From Cerrena zonata (taxonomy: Eukaryota; Basidiomycota; Agaricomycetes; Polyporales; Cerrenaceae), in contig JASBNA010000027.1 in the NCBI GenBank assembly GCA_038087015.1, positions 124,001 through 188,000 of the forward strand: a stretch of 64,000 nucleotides of DNA, read 5' to 3'. The notes beneath the pieces are model-generated. The model saw only the letters and a list, made by a program, of their open reading frames with translations. It ran no database searches and was not told the DNA's origin. A program made the position numbers and the translations under genes. This document shows, piece after piece, positions 29,857 through 40,064 of the stretch (its first letter is position 1; each line of letters starts with the position of its first letter).

Positions 29857-32800
29857 CTATTTTTTAGATTTAATAACAAAAGTATGATTACCAGATCCAT
29901 CACTGCTGTAAGCCAACATTTTATCCTTTTTTTTACTACCACTGACAACACGTCCGTTACTATTTGAAAAAATCAGCTTACTATCGGTTCCTGAAGAAGA
30001 GGGTCCATTTTGAGAATTGGCAGTATTTGAGTTACCACTGCTTATGGTTTGAGCAGTGGTACTGGCAGTTTCTGCTTGATTGAAATAATCGGGTTGTTTT
30101 CTTTCTCTTGAATTTGGAGTTCCAATTGGTGATGAAGGTGGGAAGCTATGTCCCAGTTTAGGAGACAACAATCCGGACGCTAAGAGATAAGGAGAGGCAA
30201 ATCCCGAATGACTAGCTCCATTATTATTGGAGTTATTTTGACCATTTGAAACTTGAGGAGTAGATGGACTTTTATAACCTTTAACACTAGTATCAATACT
30301 CAATTTAGGTTGTTTATCAGTACTTTGACGTTGAACCGATGACATGGTAGTTTCATCAAGAGAATCAACTATTGGAGAGTTTTCTTCAGAAGTAACGAGA
30401 CTTTCGTTATTATTGTTAGTTGAGGTATTACCGTTAGATGTATTTTGATTATCAACGGTTGAATTACCGAAAAAATTATTATAATTACCACTGGAATCAA
30501 TTACACCAGAATAATCATCATCAAACCCATCACGTATAAAACCTTTGGCTCTTAATTCTTCATCTTTTAATTTGGTTTCTTCCCTGGCTTTAGCTAATAA
30601 TTCTTGAGCTTTCAGTAAACTAACAGTTGGGGTTGAACAACTTGAAACAACCGGAACTGAATCATCAATATCAATAGTAGCAGTCATCAAGGCTTTAATC
30701 CAACCTCTCATTTCTTCATAACTTTCAACTGCAAAAAAATGAGTTTTTGGTTGAGTAAAAGTCAAACCTTTTTTGAAACCAGGAGCTGGTGGTACTAATT
30801 TGAAACAATAACGTCCAAATCCAGTTGATGCAGCATATAATGCAACATATTTATCGTTAGAACTTGCAATAGCTTCACTTTCAGTATTAACCGGTATAAC
30901 TTTATGAGCCGTTATATCAATTAAACCTTTTTCCTTTTTATCTTTTAATGATGCAAAATATGATAACCTTGTACCATGTAAAGTAAAATAACGTGATCTC
31001 CAACCTAATGTGCTACCAGATTTCTTAGACATCCAACCGCTAAAATTAGCTGATTTAATTGCATCATCAGGAGAAACTTCTCTGATACCTTCTTGGAAAG
31101 CGGAAGTTTTCAGTTTTTTCAGACCAGTTAAATTACGGAAATTTTGAGTTGAAGCAGTTCTTAAATTTTTAAGACGAGTAGCCACTGGAGCATTTGAATT
31201 TGGAGCAGCCGTATTATTATTATTATTAGTTAAAGCAGTTGAATCTGAGGCAGATCTTTTTTCATCCTTTAAATTTTTAGAAGAATCCCGTTTATTATTT
31301 GAAATCTCTCCACGAACTGATTTAGACTTACGAGGAGAGAATTGAGTATTATCAATATCAACATATTCAGGTTCAGCATCTGAATCATCAGGATCACCAA
31401 ATCCAGTTAAATCATTTGGTTGTTTTGGAATGAATTTGGATTGACGTTTAACTTTAGCTGGGGATTTTAAATCATCATCGTGATGAATATTTTGACTTTG
31501 ATATTTATTTTGTTGAACTTCTTTATCTTTATCATCATTATTACCCGATAAGAAGGAAAATAAGGACGAATGACGCCTATGATTATTGGAAGAAATAACT
31601 GATGAATTTCTGCGATGAGAATCACGATTAATATTACGTGATTTGTTTTGAGAAGTTGCATCACTTATAACTGAAGTTTCATAAACAGAAGAAGCCGGTC
31701 TACTTAATCCACCATTGTTAACATTTGAAATACCTAAACCAGCATTTGAAGCATTAGTTCTTGTCATATATAAAGCATTAGAAGAACTTGAAGGACTATC
31801 ATGATTATCTTTATTACCTTCACCAAATTTAAAACTACGATTTAAAGGACTTTGAGCAGGAGGTTCAGGGGCTTTACGAGGAGACATAAAGGTTAACTCA
31901 TTTGATTGTTTTGGAGTAGATAAACCAGAAGCCAAAGGAATATTTTCCATTGATTGAGATCTTTTACGTTGATGACGTCTTATGGAACTATTTGTTCTTA
32001 AAGGTTTTGGGGTAGCAGTATCAATTGAAACAGAAGGAAGTAATTGCAGTTGCAGTTGAGAACGCAGAGCCAGACGAGAAACTGATGATGAATTTATTGT
32101 AGAATTGAAACGGGAAAAAGAATTATTATTGGAAGAATTAAAACGTTGATCATCATCAGAATTATTATGGGGGAAGGAAACATTATTAAAAGTATTATTA
32201 TAAGGAGAATTAGATGAATTATTAAAAGTTTTAGAATCATTAACATTAGAAGGATCATCTTCTGAGATTTCTGACAGTTCATCAACTGGCTTATTAAATT
32301 TTTTCAGTCTTGAACTAATTTGTTTTAAATTTTCAATTTCTTTATAAACTTCAAACCTAGTACCAAAAGAATCAATATCCAACTCTTTTAAATGAGTTAA
32401 ATCTAATTGAAATAAAATTTCACCAGTTATTTTATGACGAGAAAATTTACCAGCAACATCTAAATCAAAACCTAAAACAATAGCAAAATAGGAACTTACT
32501 TGTTGAGGAGTCCATTCATTCGCATGTAAAGGATTTAAATCTTCAGTTAAAGATTGAGCACTTGGATTACGTTGATGAGACAGATTGATTGGGGTTGATT
32601 TTGATTGATTTGGAGATAAAGAATCAGTTTGCATTTCTTCTAAAGCTTTATCAATATCATCCATTGTTTTATGAACTTGACCAGAAGAAGTTCTTTTATT
32701 AACGCTTGAATTTGAAGTTGATAAATTCTCAAAATTTTCTGCTAATTGATTAATTTTAGGAGATAAAGGTGATTTATTTGATTCTTGTGGTTTTGATGTA

Positions 32801-33093
32801 GTTGTATTTAATTTTGAATTCAAATTTTTTTCTGAATTAACCCTTCTAGATCTAGATCTTAATAAACCAGTTGAAGGTTCTGAATTAGCTAATACTTGAG
32901 TAAAAGATTTTGGATATAGACCAACTTGTTCGGTAATCAAATTCTTACCCATATACCAACCATCGTTATATTCGGAATCGTCAGCTAAAACTTCAACCTT
33001 ATCACCAACTTTTAAATCCAATTCATCACCTAATCTGGCGTTAAATTGTTTTATACAAATGTATAAACTTGCACCATTCAGACCTTCCGTCAT
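29857..33093 (-). CDS. BOI2: Boi1/Boi2-type SH3-SAM-PH scaffold for polarised growth
   Basis: 1078 aa, similar to Boi1/Boi2 (about 980-1040). An SH3 domain lies at about 8-70 (VGDKVEVLADDSEYNDGWYMG), a SAM domain at about 193-258 (WTPQQVSSYFAIVLGFD) and a PH domain at about 678-795 (GWMSKKSGSTLGWRSRYFTLHG). Long Ser/Asn-rich linkers hold a proline motif (APEPPAQSP) of the sort bound by Bem1 SH3. Known role: bud-site exocytosis and Cdc42/Rho3 signalling. It neighbours CDC27 as BOI1 does in S. cerevisiae, though here both genes point the same way. Confidence 0.93.
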   Translation of the reverse strand: MTEGLNGASLYICIKQFNARLGDELDLKVGDKVEVLADDSEYNDGWYMGKNLITEQVGLYPKSFTQVLANSEPSTGLLRSRSRRVNSEKNLNSKLNTTTSKPQESNKSPLSPKINQLAENFENLSTSNSSVNKRTSSGQVHKTMDDIDKALEEMQTDSLSPNQSKSTPINLSHQRNPSAQSLTEDLNPLHANEWTPQQVSSYFAIVLGFDLDVAGKFSRHKITGEILFQLDLTHLKELDIDSFGTRFEVYKEIENLKQISSRLKKFNKPVDELSEISEDDPSNVNDSKTFNNSSNSPYNNTFNNVSFPHNNSDDDQRFNSSNNNSFSRFNSTINSSSVSRLALRSQLQLQLLPSVSIDTATPKPLRTNSSIRRHQRKRSQSMENIPLASGLSTPKQSNELTFMSPRKAPEPPAQSPLNRSFKFGEGNKDNHDSPSSSSNALYMTRTNASNAGLGISNVNNGGLSRPASSVYETSVISDATSQNKSRNINRDSHRRNSSVISSNNHRRHSSLFSFLSGNNDDKDKEVQQNKYQSQNIHHDDDLKSPAKVKRQSKFIPKQPNDLTGFGDPDDSDAEPEYVDIDNTQFSPRKSKSVRGEISNNKRDSSKNLKDEKRSASDSTALTNNNNNTAAPNSNAPVATRLKNLRTASTQNFRNLTGLKKLKTSAFQEGIREVSPDDAIKSANFSGWMSKKSGSTLGWRSRYFTLHGTRLSYFASLKDKKEKGLIDITAHKVIPVNTESEAIASSNDKYVALYAASTGFGRYCFKLVPPAPGFKKGLTFTQPKTHFFAVESYEEMRGWIKALMTATIDIDDSVPVVSSCSTPTVSLLKAQELLAKAREETKLKDEELRAKGFIRDGFDDDYSGVIDSSGNYNNFFGNSTVDNQNTSNGNTSTNNNNESLVTSEENSPIVDSLDETTMSSVQRQSTDKQPKLSIDTSVKGYKSPSTPQVSNGQNNSNNNGASHSGFASPYLLASGLLSPKLGHSFPPSSPIGTPNSRERKQPDYFNQAETASTTAQTISSGNSNTANSQNGPSSSGTDSKLIFSNSNGRVVSGSKKKDKMLAYSSDGSGNHTFVIKSKK

Positions 33094-34203
33094 TGTAAAG
33101 TAGTCAATAGTTACTTTTTTAAGGAGGGGGCAAGTACTAGAATGTAACTAGCTCCTTCAGTTATAATACGATTCAAAGGAAATTAAATTAAGACAAAGAA
33201 AACAAATAAATATTAAAACAAAAAAAAAAACTAAAACCACCAAAACAGAACTAATAAATCAGCTGTTACAAGGTATAAGGAGTGACTAATGTATTGATTT
33301 TTGTTTAAAGAAGCCCACTAGATGGTTTAAGAAGCACAAGCACACCAAATGGTTTAAAGAAGGTTGTGTTGATGGAATAAGCGCTGTTAATCAAAAAAGA
33401 AAAGACAGAAAAACTTTACAAATTAAAAAAGCGAGAAAAAGAAAAGAAGAATATGAAAATATGACAATTATCAACAACGCAACCCCAATCCCAACTACGA
33501 TGCCACCGCCGAAACAATACCTACTGCCCATACCAGCACCAACAGCAGCATGTAACCACGCTATTTGGGCCTACGACCATGTAAATGGGCCTCCTCGTAG
33601 TCCGTAGCGTAAAAAATGCGGCCTATTAGTAAACAAAGACATTACGGTCTCATGAGAATATGATAACCTCAATACAAGATTGAAACACCTTGGTACACGG
33701 TATGCGGTTATGACAGAGATTGCAACTCCTCCAGTTGTCCTTTCTCCAGTCGTCTGTAGTCATTTCCCTAAGCTGTTGAACCGTACTGTTTACTGTTGAA
33801 CAGTGCTGTTGAATGCTGTTGAAGAGCCGGTGTCCGGGTGTTTGCCTTGTGGCGATGGGTCGTGCAACAACCAGTTACCCAGGTCGTGTGACATACTCAA
33901 AAGAAAAGAAATTAGATACCCGTACACCAAAGACAAGAAAAACACCCATACACCAGCAGCCACTATACAAAGGTTCCTGGTACTCCCGTCTCCCCTGATA
34001 CGCTTGCATTATCAACATACTATATGACAACCTAGTTGCACATTAAGATACTACGATTAGACTAATCCTATTTGCTGAGCATATCAGAATCGTGTCATTG
34101 CGAGTGAACCTAGATCTTTTGGTGTAACCAAGAATATTTGGTCTGCCTAATGAGATAAACTATATATAAAGAGAAATATATAAAGAAACATTAACAGTTA
34201 CCA
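33094..34203. promoter_or_regulatory. Large divergent promoter between the BOI gene and the Vid24-domain gene
   Basis: 1.1 kb without a credible gene. Holds an A-rich stretch (33180-33235), four CTGTTGAA octamers (33773-33823), and two Rap1-like sites (33916-33954). Short ORFs at 33803-34027 overlap in two frames and look like chance. Confidence 0.5.
33916..33954 (+). promoter_or_regulatory. Pair of Rap1-like sites
   Basis: ATACCCGTACACC at 33916-33928 and ACACCCATACACC at 33942-33954, 26 bp apart. Located 250-290 bp upstream of the Vid24-domain gene. Confidence 0.5.
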
Positions 34204-37200
34204 ATGCCCCCTCCTTCCACTCCTACTGATTCAAATGAATTGAATCGTCGTGTTCACAGAAACCATCCACGAGTTCGTGCCACTAATTCAGTTGGAATGA
34301 TTCCACCCCATCCAAATTCTAATGATTCTTCAATGTTACATGGATTAAATATGGTTCTGAGGTATTTTTTAAATAACGATATCCATCCCCAAAGAGTGAA
34401 TCATCATTCGTTACCAGTACGTTCACAAGCGATTGATTTGAGAAGACGTTTAAGAAGACCCTCGGAACTGGCTCGGAGACGTCAAAGAAGACGCCAAAGA
34501 GGTTTAGGATTGTCTATTGCTTTGGGTGAAGAACAAGATGAAATGCAAATTGATGATTCTAACTTGAATGAAAGTGATCATCATCAAGTTCCAATAAGTA
34601 ATGATGATTCCGATGATGATTCAGATGATGATTTTTCAAATTCAATCTTACAATCAAATGAGTTAGAAAATTCAATTCCAAATAGAAGATCCTCTTCATC
34701 TTCGCTTTCTTCTTCATCTACTTTTGATTTTTCAGAACAAAACCTTGGCCAAAACATTGAATATACAAACGATAATCAAACCCCAGACCTTTCAAGCCTG
34801 TCCCATTCAGATAACGATTATTCTCATCAAGATATTAATAACCACGAAAGAATTACCCTAATGGGATGGTTCAACACTTACAGAAACGATTTGGAAAATC
34901 ATGACACTTTAAGAAACCAAGAACGTCAAGCAACTGAAAGATTACTACTACTGTCTGCACGTCAAAACTACACTAATGAAAATACCCTCATAAACTCTTC
35001 TGATCTGAATCAATTATCACCAGTGTCCTTAACTAGACAAAATGCAATTCGTCGCTCGAATCCTCCAGCAAGATCTTCGACAAATTATGAAAAACCGAAA
35101 AACTTAAAGCCAAATGCTCGCATGCATTTTGATCCCTTTGGTAATTCCTTTAATGATGGTTCTCAAAATATTAACTACTCTTTTGAAGATATTAATCGCA
35201 TTAATCAATCAATACTTAATCAATTGCCAGTTAATCACTTTTTCCCAATAACTAGATATACTAGATCTTTCGCTCAATATGCCTCCTGTCATAAAGAACA
35301 CGACCATCGTTGGGAATATTATGAACTAGATTCAAATTTGAAAAATTCCAAAAATCATAAAAAAATCTGTGATCATTATATTAACGAATTCATTAAAGCC
35401 CAAAGTTATTTATTAGACTCAAATTATGGCTTGAAAATTAGTCCCTTGTTCCAAGACCATCAGCATATACATAAAAATCGTTTTGATCTAGACCATTCCT
35501 CGATTTGCCCCTTTGCTCATAACAAAAGATTGAATGACGATTCAATCATATTTGACCTGAATATGGAAGATGACTTGAATAACTTAATGGCCAATATCAA
35601 ATCGGGCTCTTTATGGAGAACCCCAACAAGATCGTCTCTTCCCCCACCACCCCCTAAATCATTAAAATTTCACACAAGACCAAAACGTGAATTATCCTCA
35701 GACGATTTACGTTCATTGAAAAAACAAAAAATATCTTCAAATGACAGAGAAATGCCATTAAAGAATCATCTAAAATCGAAGTGCTCTAAAGAAGAAGAAT
35801 CATTGGTTGAAAACAAAAACCAAATCCACCCAGATTATAACCCATCAACAAAATCCCATAGTCATTTCAATTCTCACGATACCCAATTCTATGACTCGTT
35901 TAATTCTACATCTAATCCTGTATCTGATTCAAACAGATTCGAATCAAAAAATCAAAAAATCGGTAGAAACCATTATTTTAAAGGTGAAACCGTCCCAAGT
36001 GAACTTCTAACTGCCGATGTAAAATACAAAATATTGAATGTGCTTCCTTGCTCATTTTTAAAACCTGGATCGCTATTTGAAACTAAAGTTAATAATATCG
36101 ATTTCCCCATTGATATCAATTTCAATCATGTGGATTATGATACTGGAACTCTTCGTGGTAATCTCTTTTCAAACACCAAGAATAAAGGTTTCGACATGAT
36201 TACTTTCCTTTGTGGAATGTTCATTAAACGTGACTCTTTAACTGGTTCACTTCCCTTGAATTCATCTGTCCACAAGAGATTAAGATTTGCCACTTTCTTA
36301 AACAAGGCATCTCTTAACACTAATAAAAAAAGCAAACCATTTCTGGTTCCTTTCACTGGGGAAATGATTGATTTCAAGAAAAACGATTTGAGATTCTTCA
36401 AACGTAACGATCCTGATAGGCCAAGCTCCAAAAGACTTTTGAATGAGAAAGTTAAATTCGAATTATCTCAGTGGTTATTTCTTGATCCATTCATTCAATG
36501 TTCCACTTCCCTTTTATCTTATAACTTGGCTCAAATCTGGAATGATTTGAAATACATGAATAAACTTTCCCACAGAAATCAAATGGATGTGGTTTTTGTC
36601 GCTGAAGGCTTTCTTAAGAACATCACTAAGCTAACTGATAGATTTCCCTCTTTCCACTCTTCTGAATTACCTGGATCTGACGAAATGGATCAACAGTGCT
36701 CAAAAGATCAAACCGAGAGATTTGAAAATCAATGGAACTCAACCGTTGTGAAAAGTCTTTCTAACTTTTTATCTTGCCAAGATCACTGTCTTTTGAATAT
36801 CCAATTGAACTATTTACTATTTACAATCAGCATTGATTTAACTCAAGCTCTTGATGACTATATTAGTTTTTTATTATCAGATCTTCCGTCAGATAATATT
36901 TGGCATGAAAACTATAAACTATATAAGAAGTATCTCAATTTAGTGGATGAAAAAGATACCACATATCGAATAAAACTACTTTGCTCTTTGAATAGAAAAA
37001 CTGGGTCAATCCAAATTGTCAATCCCTTACATGAGATCACCAAAAGCATTAAATTTACTTTTGAATTCAATCAACCAAAAACCTCGAATCCACCATCATC
37101 TAATTTCTTAAGTTCCGAACCGATGATTTCTCCATCTACTAGTACTGTTCCTGGCTATCAGGCTAGAAATGTTAGAGGAAGCAGATTAGGCAATGCCAAT

Positions 37201-37533
37201 TTAGAATCGGACTTGGCTGCTGCTTACGCCGATGATTATAGAATGATGTTTGGCTCATTAAGAGATGAACTATTGGATGAGCTTAACCTTGATAGCCTTA
37301 GTGATGGTAGTGATTCGGATGATGCTAATAATAGCGGTTTTGAACAAGACTTTGATACTGATTCATGGAGCGGACCAAAGGACCCATTAAGGAAAATGGT
37401 AGCTCTTAATGATTTATGCTATGACTTTGGAACGGATATTGATAATAGAATGCAAATATTGATTGGAAAACCTAAAAGAGGGAATCATGGCTCAACTGCT
37501 GGCGGTGGCCATCAAAGCTTTGGATTTATATAA
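34204..37533 (+). CDS. Large Vid24/Gid4-domain protein (candidate GID/CTLH substrate receptor)
   Basis: 1109 aa from the ATG at 34204. The first 600 residues are largely disordered: Arg-rich (RRLRRPSELARRRQRRRQRG), acidic Ser/Asp tracts and Asn-rich. From about residue 605 the sequence follows the Vid24/Gid4 pattern: LPCSFLKPGSLFETKV (family S-LxPGSxFxGTQ), then a DINFNHVDYDTGTLRGNL strand pair (VxIxxVDLxxSxLCGYL), and FTGEMIDFKKNDLRFF (FxGEIIG). Gid4-type receptors read N-terminal proline degrons for the GID ubiquitin ligase. At three times Gid4 length, with an insert of over 50 residues inside the domain, this is not plain Gid4. The C-terminal 300 residues end in an acidic stretch and are unassigned. 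Confidence 0.6.
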   Translation: MPPPSTPTDSNELNRRVHRNHPRVRATNSVGMIPPHPNSNDSSMLHGLNMVLRYFLNNDIHPQRVNHHSLPVRSQAIDLRRRLRRPSELARRRQRRRQRGLGLSIALGEEQDEMQIDDSNLNESDHHQVPISNDDSDDDSDDDFSNSILQSNELENSIPNRRSSSSSLSSSSTFDFSEQNLGQNIEYTNDNQTPDLSSLSHSDNDYSHQDINNHERITLMGWFNTYRNDLENHDTLRNQERQATERLLLLSARQNYTNENTLINSSDLNQLSPVSLTRQNAIRRSNPPARSSTNYEKPKNLKPNARMHFDPFGNSFNDGSQNINYSFEDINRINQSILNQLPVNHFFPITRYTRSFAQYASCHKEHDHRWEYYELDSNLKNSKNHKKICDHYINEFIKAQSYLLDSNYGLKISPLFQDHQHIHKNRFDLDHSSICPFAHNKRLNDDSIIFDLNMEDDLNNLMANIKSGSLWRTPTRSSLPPPPPKSLKFHTRPKRELSSDDLRSLKKQKISSNDREMPLKNHLKSKCSKEEESLVENKNQIHPDYNPSTKSHSHFNSHDTQFYDSFNSTSNPVSDSNRFESKNQKIGRNHYFKGETVPSELLTADVKYKILNVLPCSFLKPGSLFETKVNNIDFPIDINFNHVDYDTGTLRGNLFSNTKNKGFDMITFLCGMFIKRDSLTGSLPLNSSVHKRLRFATFLNKASLNTNKKSKPFLVPFTGEMIDFKKNDLRFFKRNDPDRPSSKRLLNEKVKFELSQWLFLDPFIQCSTSLLSYNLAQIWNDLKYMNKLSHRNQMDVVFVAEGFLKNITKLTDRFPSFHSSELPGSDEMDQQCSKDQTERFENQWNSTVVKSLSNFLSCQDHCLLNIQLNYLLFTISIDLTQALDDYISFLLSDLPSDNIWHENYKLYKKYLNLVDEKDTTYRIKLLCSLNRKTGSIQIVNPLHEITKSIKFTFEFNQPKTSNPPSSNFLSSEPMISPSTSTVPGYQARNVRGSRLGNANLESDLAAAYADDYRMMFGSLRDELLDELNLDSLSDGSDSDDANNSGFEQDFDTDSWSGPKDPLRKMVALNDLCYDFGTDIDNRMQILIGKPKRGNHGSTAGGGHQSFGFI

Positions 37534-37660
37534 CAACTTTATAATAACTTTTTCTACATTGTATATAACGAATGAAATGCTTTTTTTTTTTAACATATAA
37601 CTATACCTATTTACAAGAATAACTCACTTAATCGTAAAATCGTTAATGAGATTCAGACGA

Positions 37661-38119
37661 TCAATCCCAGAACCCCCAACCACCTTTTCCTTGACGTCTA
37701 TCTTTATTTTTCTTTTTGAAGAAATCAGTCTTACATTCGGTATAAGCATCAAAGAAATCTTGACAAACGGTCTTATCAAGCTGGTTTCGTAATACACAGT
37801 TCATTGATGCTTGTCTACTTTCTTCACATGGATCGTAGAACTTGGATGGCTCCTTATTGACCCATCTGTATTTATGACGATGGTTTTCGGGGTTATCTGG
37901 ATAAAACTTGAAGTTACCGCCCTCAGTGAAATCAATCTTGGATTTGTCTTTTATAACCTCATCTGATTCAACATTGGAAACTGGCTTACCAACGCTGCTT
38001 CCAGTATTAGCTTCGACGTTACCGGTGGAATTGGCCGGACTGGGCCTAATTCCAGAGTTAGAATCGGAGGTGTTGTGTGACTGAGAGCCAGCCTGGGCCT
38101 GTGGTTCTTCTGATGCCAT
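37661..38119 (-). CDS. COX23: Cox23, twin CX9C mitochondrial intermembrane-space protein
   Basis: 152 aa, same length as S. cerevisiae Cox23 (about 151). The N-terminal half is Ser/Asn-rich and low complexity. The C-terminal half has FYDPCEESRQASMNC and CQDFFDAYTEC: Cys98/Cys108 and Cys119/Cys129, two CX9C motifs that form a disulfide-linked helical hairpin through the Mia40 pathway. It is required for cytochrome c oxidase assembly and copper homeostasis. Divergent from NCS2 (230 bp shared promoter), convergent with the Vid24-domain gene. Confidence 0.9.
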   Translation of the reverse strand: MASEEPQAQAGSQSHNTSDSNSGIRPSPANSTGNVEANTGSSVGKPVSNVESDEVIKDKSKIDFTEGGNFKFYPDNPENHRHKYRWVNKEPSKFYDPCEESRQASMNCVLRNQLDKTVCQDFFDAYTECKTDFFKKKNKDRRQGKGGWGFWD

Positions 38120-38349
38120 TTCAGTTAATCAATTATCCAAGTTTTATGAAAACTCAACTTCTAGATGGTTATATCACTTATAAAAGATAAGTTTGAGAAT
38201 TTCAACTACACTAAAAACAAAAAAAAATGAAAAAAAAAAAAAAAAAAAAAAAATGGAACTGAGATGATCTGAATAGTTTCTATAGTTTAAGAAAAAGTTA
38301 TACAGACTACACTGTTCTTTTAGAAGTAAGGTTTTCCAAATACATAAAG

Positions 38350-39708
38350 ATGAACCAGGCTAATTCAGCACTTCCAATTCAGTATATCAACACCTCAGAG
38401 GGGGCCGAGAAATCTATCTGTCAAAGATGTAAGACCGAAGATGCCATACTTATATCAAGAAAAGAGAAATTTTGCCAACGTTGTTTTGTGAGGTTTATTC
38501 GAGGAAAGCAAAGGAAACAGATGAACGGAGATAAGTTCAGAGTGAAATATGGAGAAGTTGCTGAAAAATTAGGACATCAAAAGATTCTTCTTGCATTATC
38601 TTGCGGAGTTTCGTCCATAGTATTATTTGACGTTATTGCATCCTTATTGAAAGAACAACTGGAAGGTCATAAAGGGAAGCAGGGGTTTGAGTTAGTGCTA
38701 TTGAATTTGGATGAATTCGAGTTGAAGTCTTTAGACGATCACGCCAAAAAAGTCCTACCAAACCTTTTGAAACGTTTTGAAGGAATCAATATTCAATACA
38801 AGATCTTAAATCTCCAGTCTTTCATTCTAGACCAGTCCTTATTACAAAAGATAAAGTTAACCAAACAATTTTCTGCATTTAGCGAAAAAATCGATCCATC
38901 AGAATCTTATTCAATGGAAAGTATATTGAATCTTTGTCCTAATAAGTCGTCAGTGGAAGATTTTTTAACTGTTGTTTATGACGAATTAATTTTGCGTACG
39001 GCATACTTGGAGAACTGTGAAACCATAATCTATGGTCATAGTATGACCAGAATAGCGAATGAAATCCTCGGCTTAACGGTTAAGGGTAGAGGTTCGTCGA
39101 TTCATGAGGCCATAGCAGATCATTCGGTGACCTACAGAGGGAAAAAATTCGAAATCCAGTATCCTTTAAGAGATGTTTTATTGGCAGAAATCATTGCATA
39201 CAGTGAGTTGGAAGATTTAGACCAGTATCAATTAAAATCAACCAAACCAGTCTCGAAAATCACCAAAAATATGACAATCAGAGATATCACAACTCAATAC
39301 TTCAATCATTTGGACAATAATGGATACGCTTCGACTGCATCAACCGTTGTGAAAACCGGGGAAAAATTGGGGCCTCCAAAAATCGATGGCTCAACAACAA
39401 ACTGCCAATTATGTGGTGTGGAAATTCATCATAACCCAAAGGATTGGTTAAGACGCATCACCGTGAGCGAAGCAATGCCACTAGAAACAGAAGAAGAGGA
39501 AGACTACAAGAGACAGTACTTACAATTATTTGGTAATTACGAAGACGAAGACTACTCTGATAAGGACCCAGTTAATGTTTGTTACGGTTGTATAGTCTCT
39601 TTGGGTGGCATAAAACCAGATTCAGGATTCATATGGCCGGTTAAAACAGATAAAGAATCAGAACACGATATTCTTAATGAATATATCTTGACCGATGATG
39701 AAGACTAA
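38350..39708 (+). CDS. NCS2: Ncs2/Ctu2, cytosolic tRNA 2-thiolation protein
   Basis: 452 aa. N-terminal zinc-type cysteines CQRCKTEDAILI and KFCQRCFVRFIRGKQRKQM, a Ctu2 signature, are followed by an ATP-pyrophosphatase-like core (KILLALSCGVSSIVLFDVI replaces a strict SGGxDS P-loop, as expected for Ctu2, the partner lacking the full motif). The C-terminal Cys pairs (CQLCGVEIHH, CYGC) are also family features. With Ncs6/Ctu1 it thiolates wobble U34 of tRNA Lys, Glu and Gln using the Urm1 system. Confidence 0.93.
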   Translation: MNQANSALPIQYINTSEGAEKSICQRCKTEDAILISRKEKFCQRCFVRFIRGKQRKQMNGDKFRVKYGEVAEKLGHQKILLALSCGVSSIVLFDVIASLLKEQLEGHKGKQGFELVLLNLDEFELKSLDDHAKKVLPNLLKRFEGINIQYKILNLQSFILDQSLLQKIKLTKQFSAFSEKIDPSESYSMESILNLCPNKSSVEDFLTVVYDELILRTAYLENCETIIYGHSMTRIANEILGLTVKGRGSSIHEAIADHSVTYRGKKFEIQYPLRDVLLAEIIAYSELEDLDQYQLKSTKPVSKITKNMTIRDITTQYFNHLDNNGYASTASTVVKTGEKLGPPKIDGSTTNCQLCGVEIHHNPKDWLRRITVSEAMPLETEEEEDYKRQYLQLFGNYEDEDYSDKDPVNVCYGCIVSLGGIKPDSGFIWPVKTDKESEHDILNEYILTDDED

Positions 39709-40064
39709 GTAGTTTCAAATACTCTTTTGCATTTCCAATATTTATTTTTGTATTATCCGGACTTGTAGTTGCAAAATTCTCCTTTCAACATCATTCTTTG
39801 CTATTAAAACTTTATTTCGAATTCTTTGAAACCTCCAATCGACTTAATAAGCTATACTGCTTCTTCATATACCTCAAGAGCGACAGCGGTTTGTCTTTCT
39901 GGTATTCTTTTCAAGTAAGCATAAGAACGTATTGATTTGTGTCTGTAGGCCCTACGCATAAAAAAAAAAAAAAAAAAAAAAAGTGAAATCAAAAACAGGT
40001 TATAAAAGCAAAAGATCAACGTCAACTTCCTAGAAGTTTCATCCTTTCAAGACCAATATCCACC
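39709..40064. other. Region between NCS2 and MND2
   Basis: 356 bp: NCS2 3' flank, a protein-like minus-strand 35-codon ORF (39852-39959), an A run of about 22 bases at 39960-39982, and the MND2 promoter. Confidence 0.5.
39852..39959 (-). CDS. Possible small protein or terminal exon (35 aa)
   Basis: ATG at 39959, TAG at 39852-39854. It starts MRRAYRHKSIRSYAYLKR and ends with an acidic helix-like segment (ALEVYEEAV). The composition is unusually protein-like for so short an ORF in an AT-rich gap. A 22-base T tract on the coding strand runs up to the ATG and could instead be the polypyrimidine tract of an acceptor (TGCGTAG). No upstream exon or TACTAAC was found. Function unknown; may be chance. 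Confidence 0.25.
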   Translation of the reverse strand: MRRAYRHKSIRSYAYLKRIPERQTAVALEVYEEAV

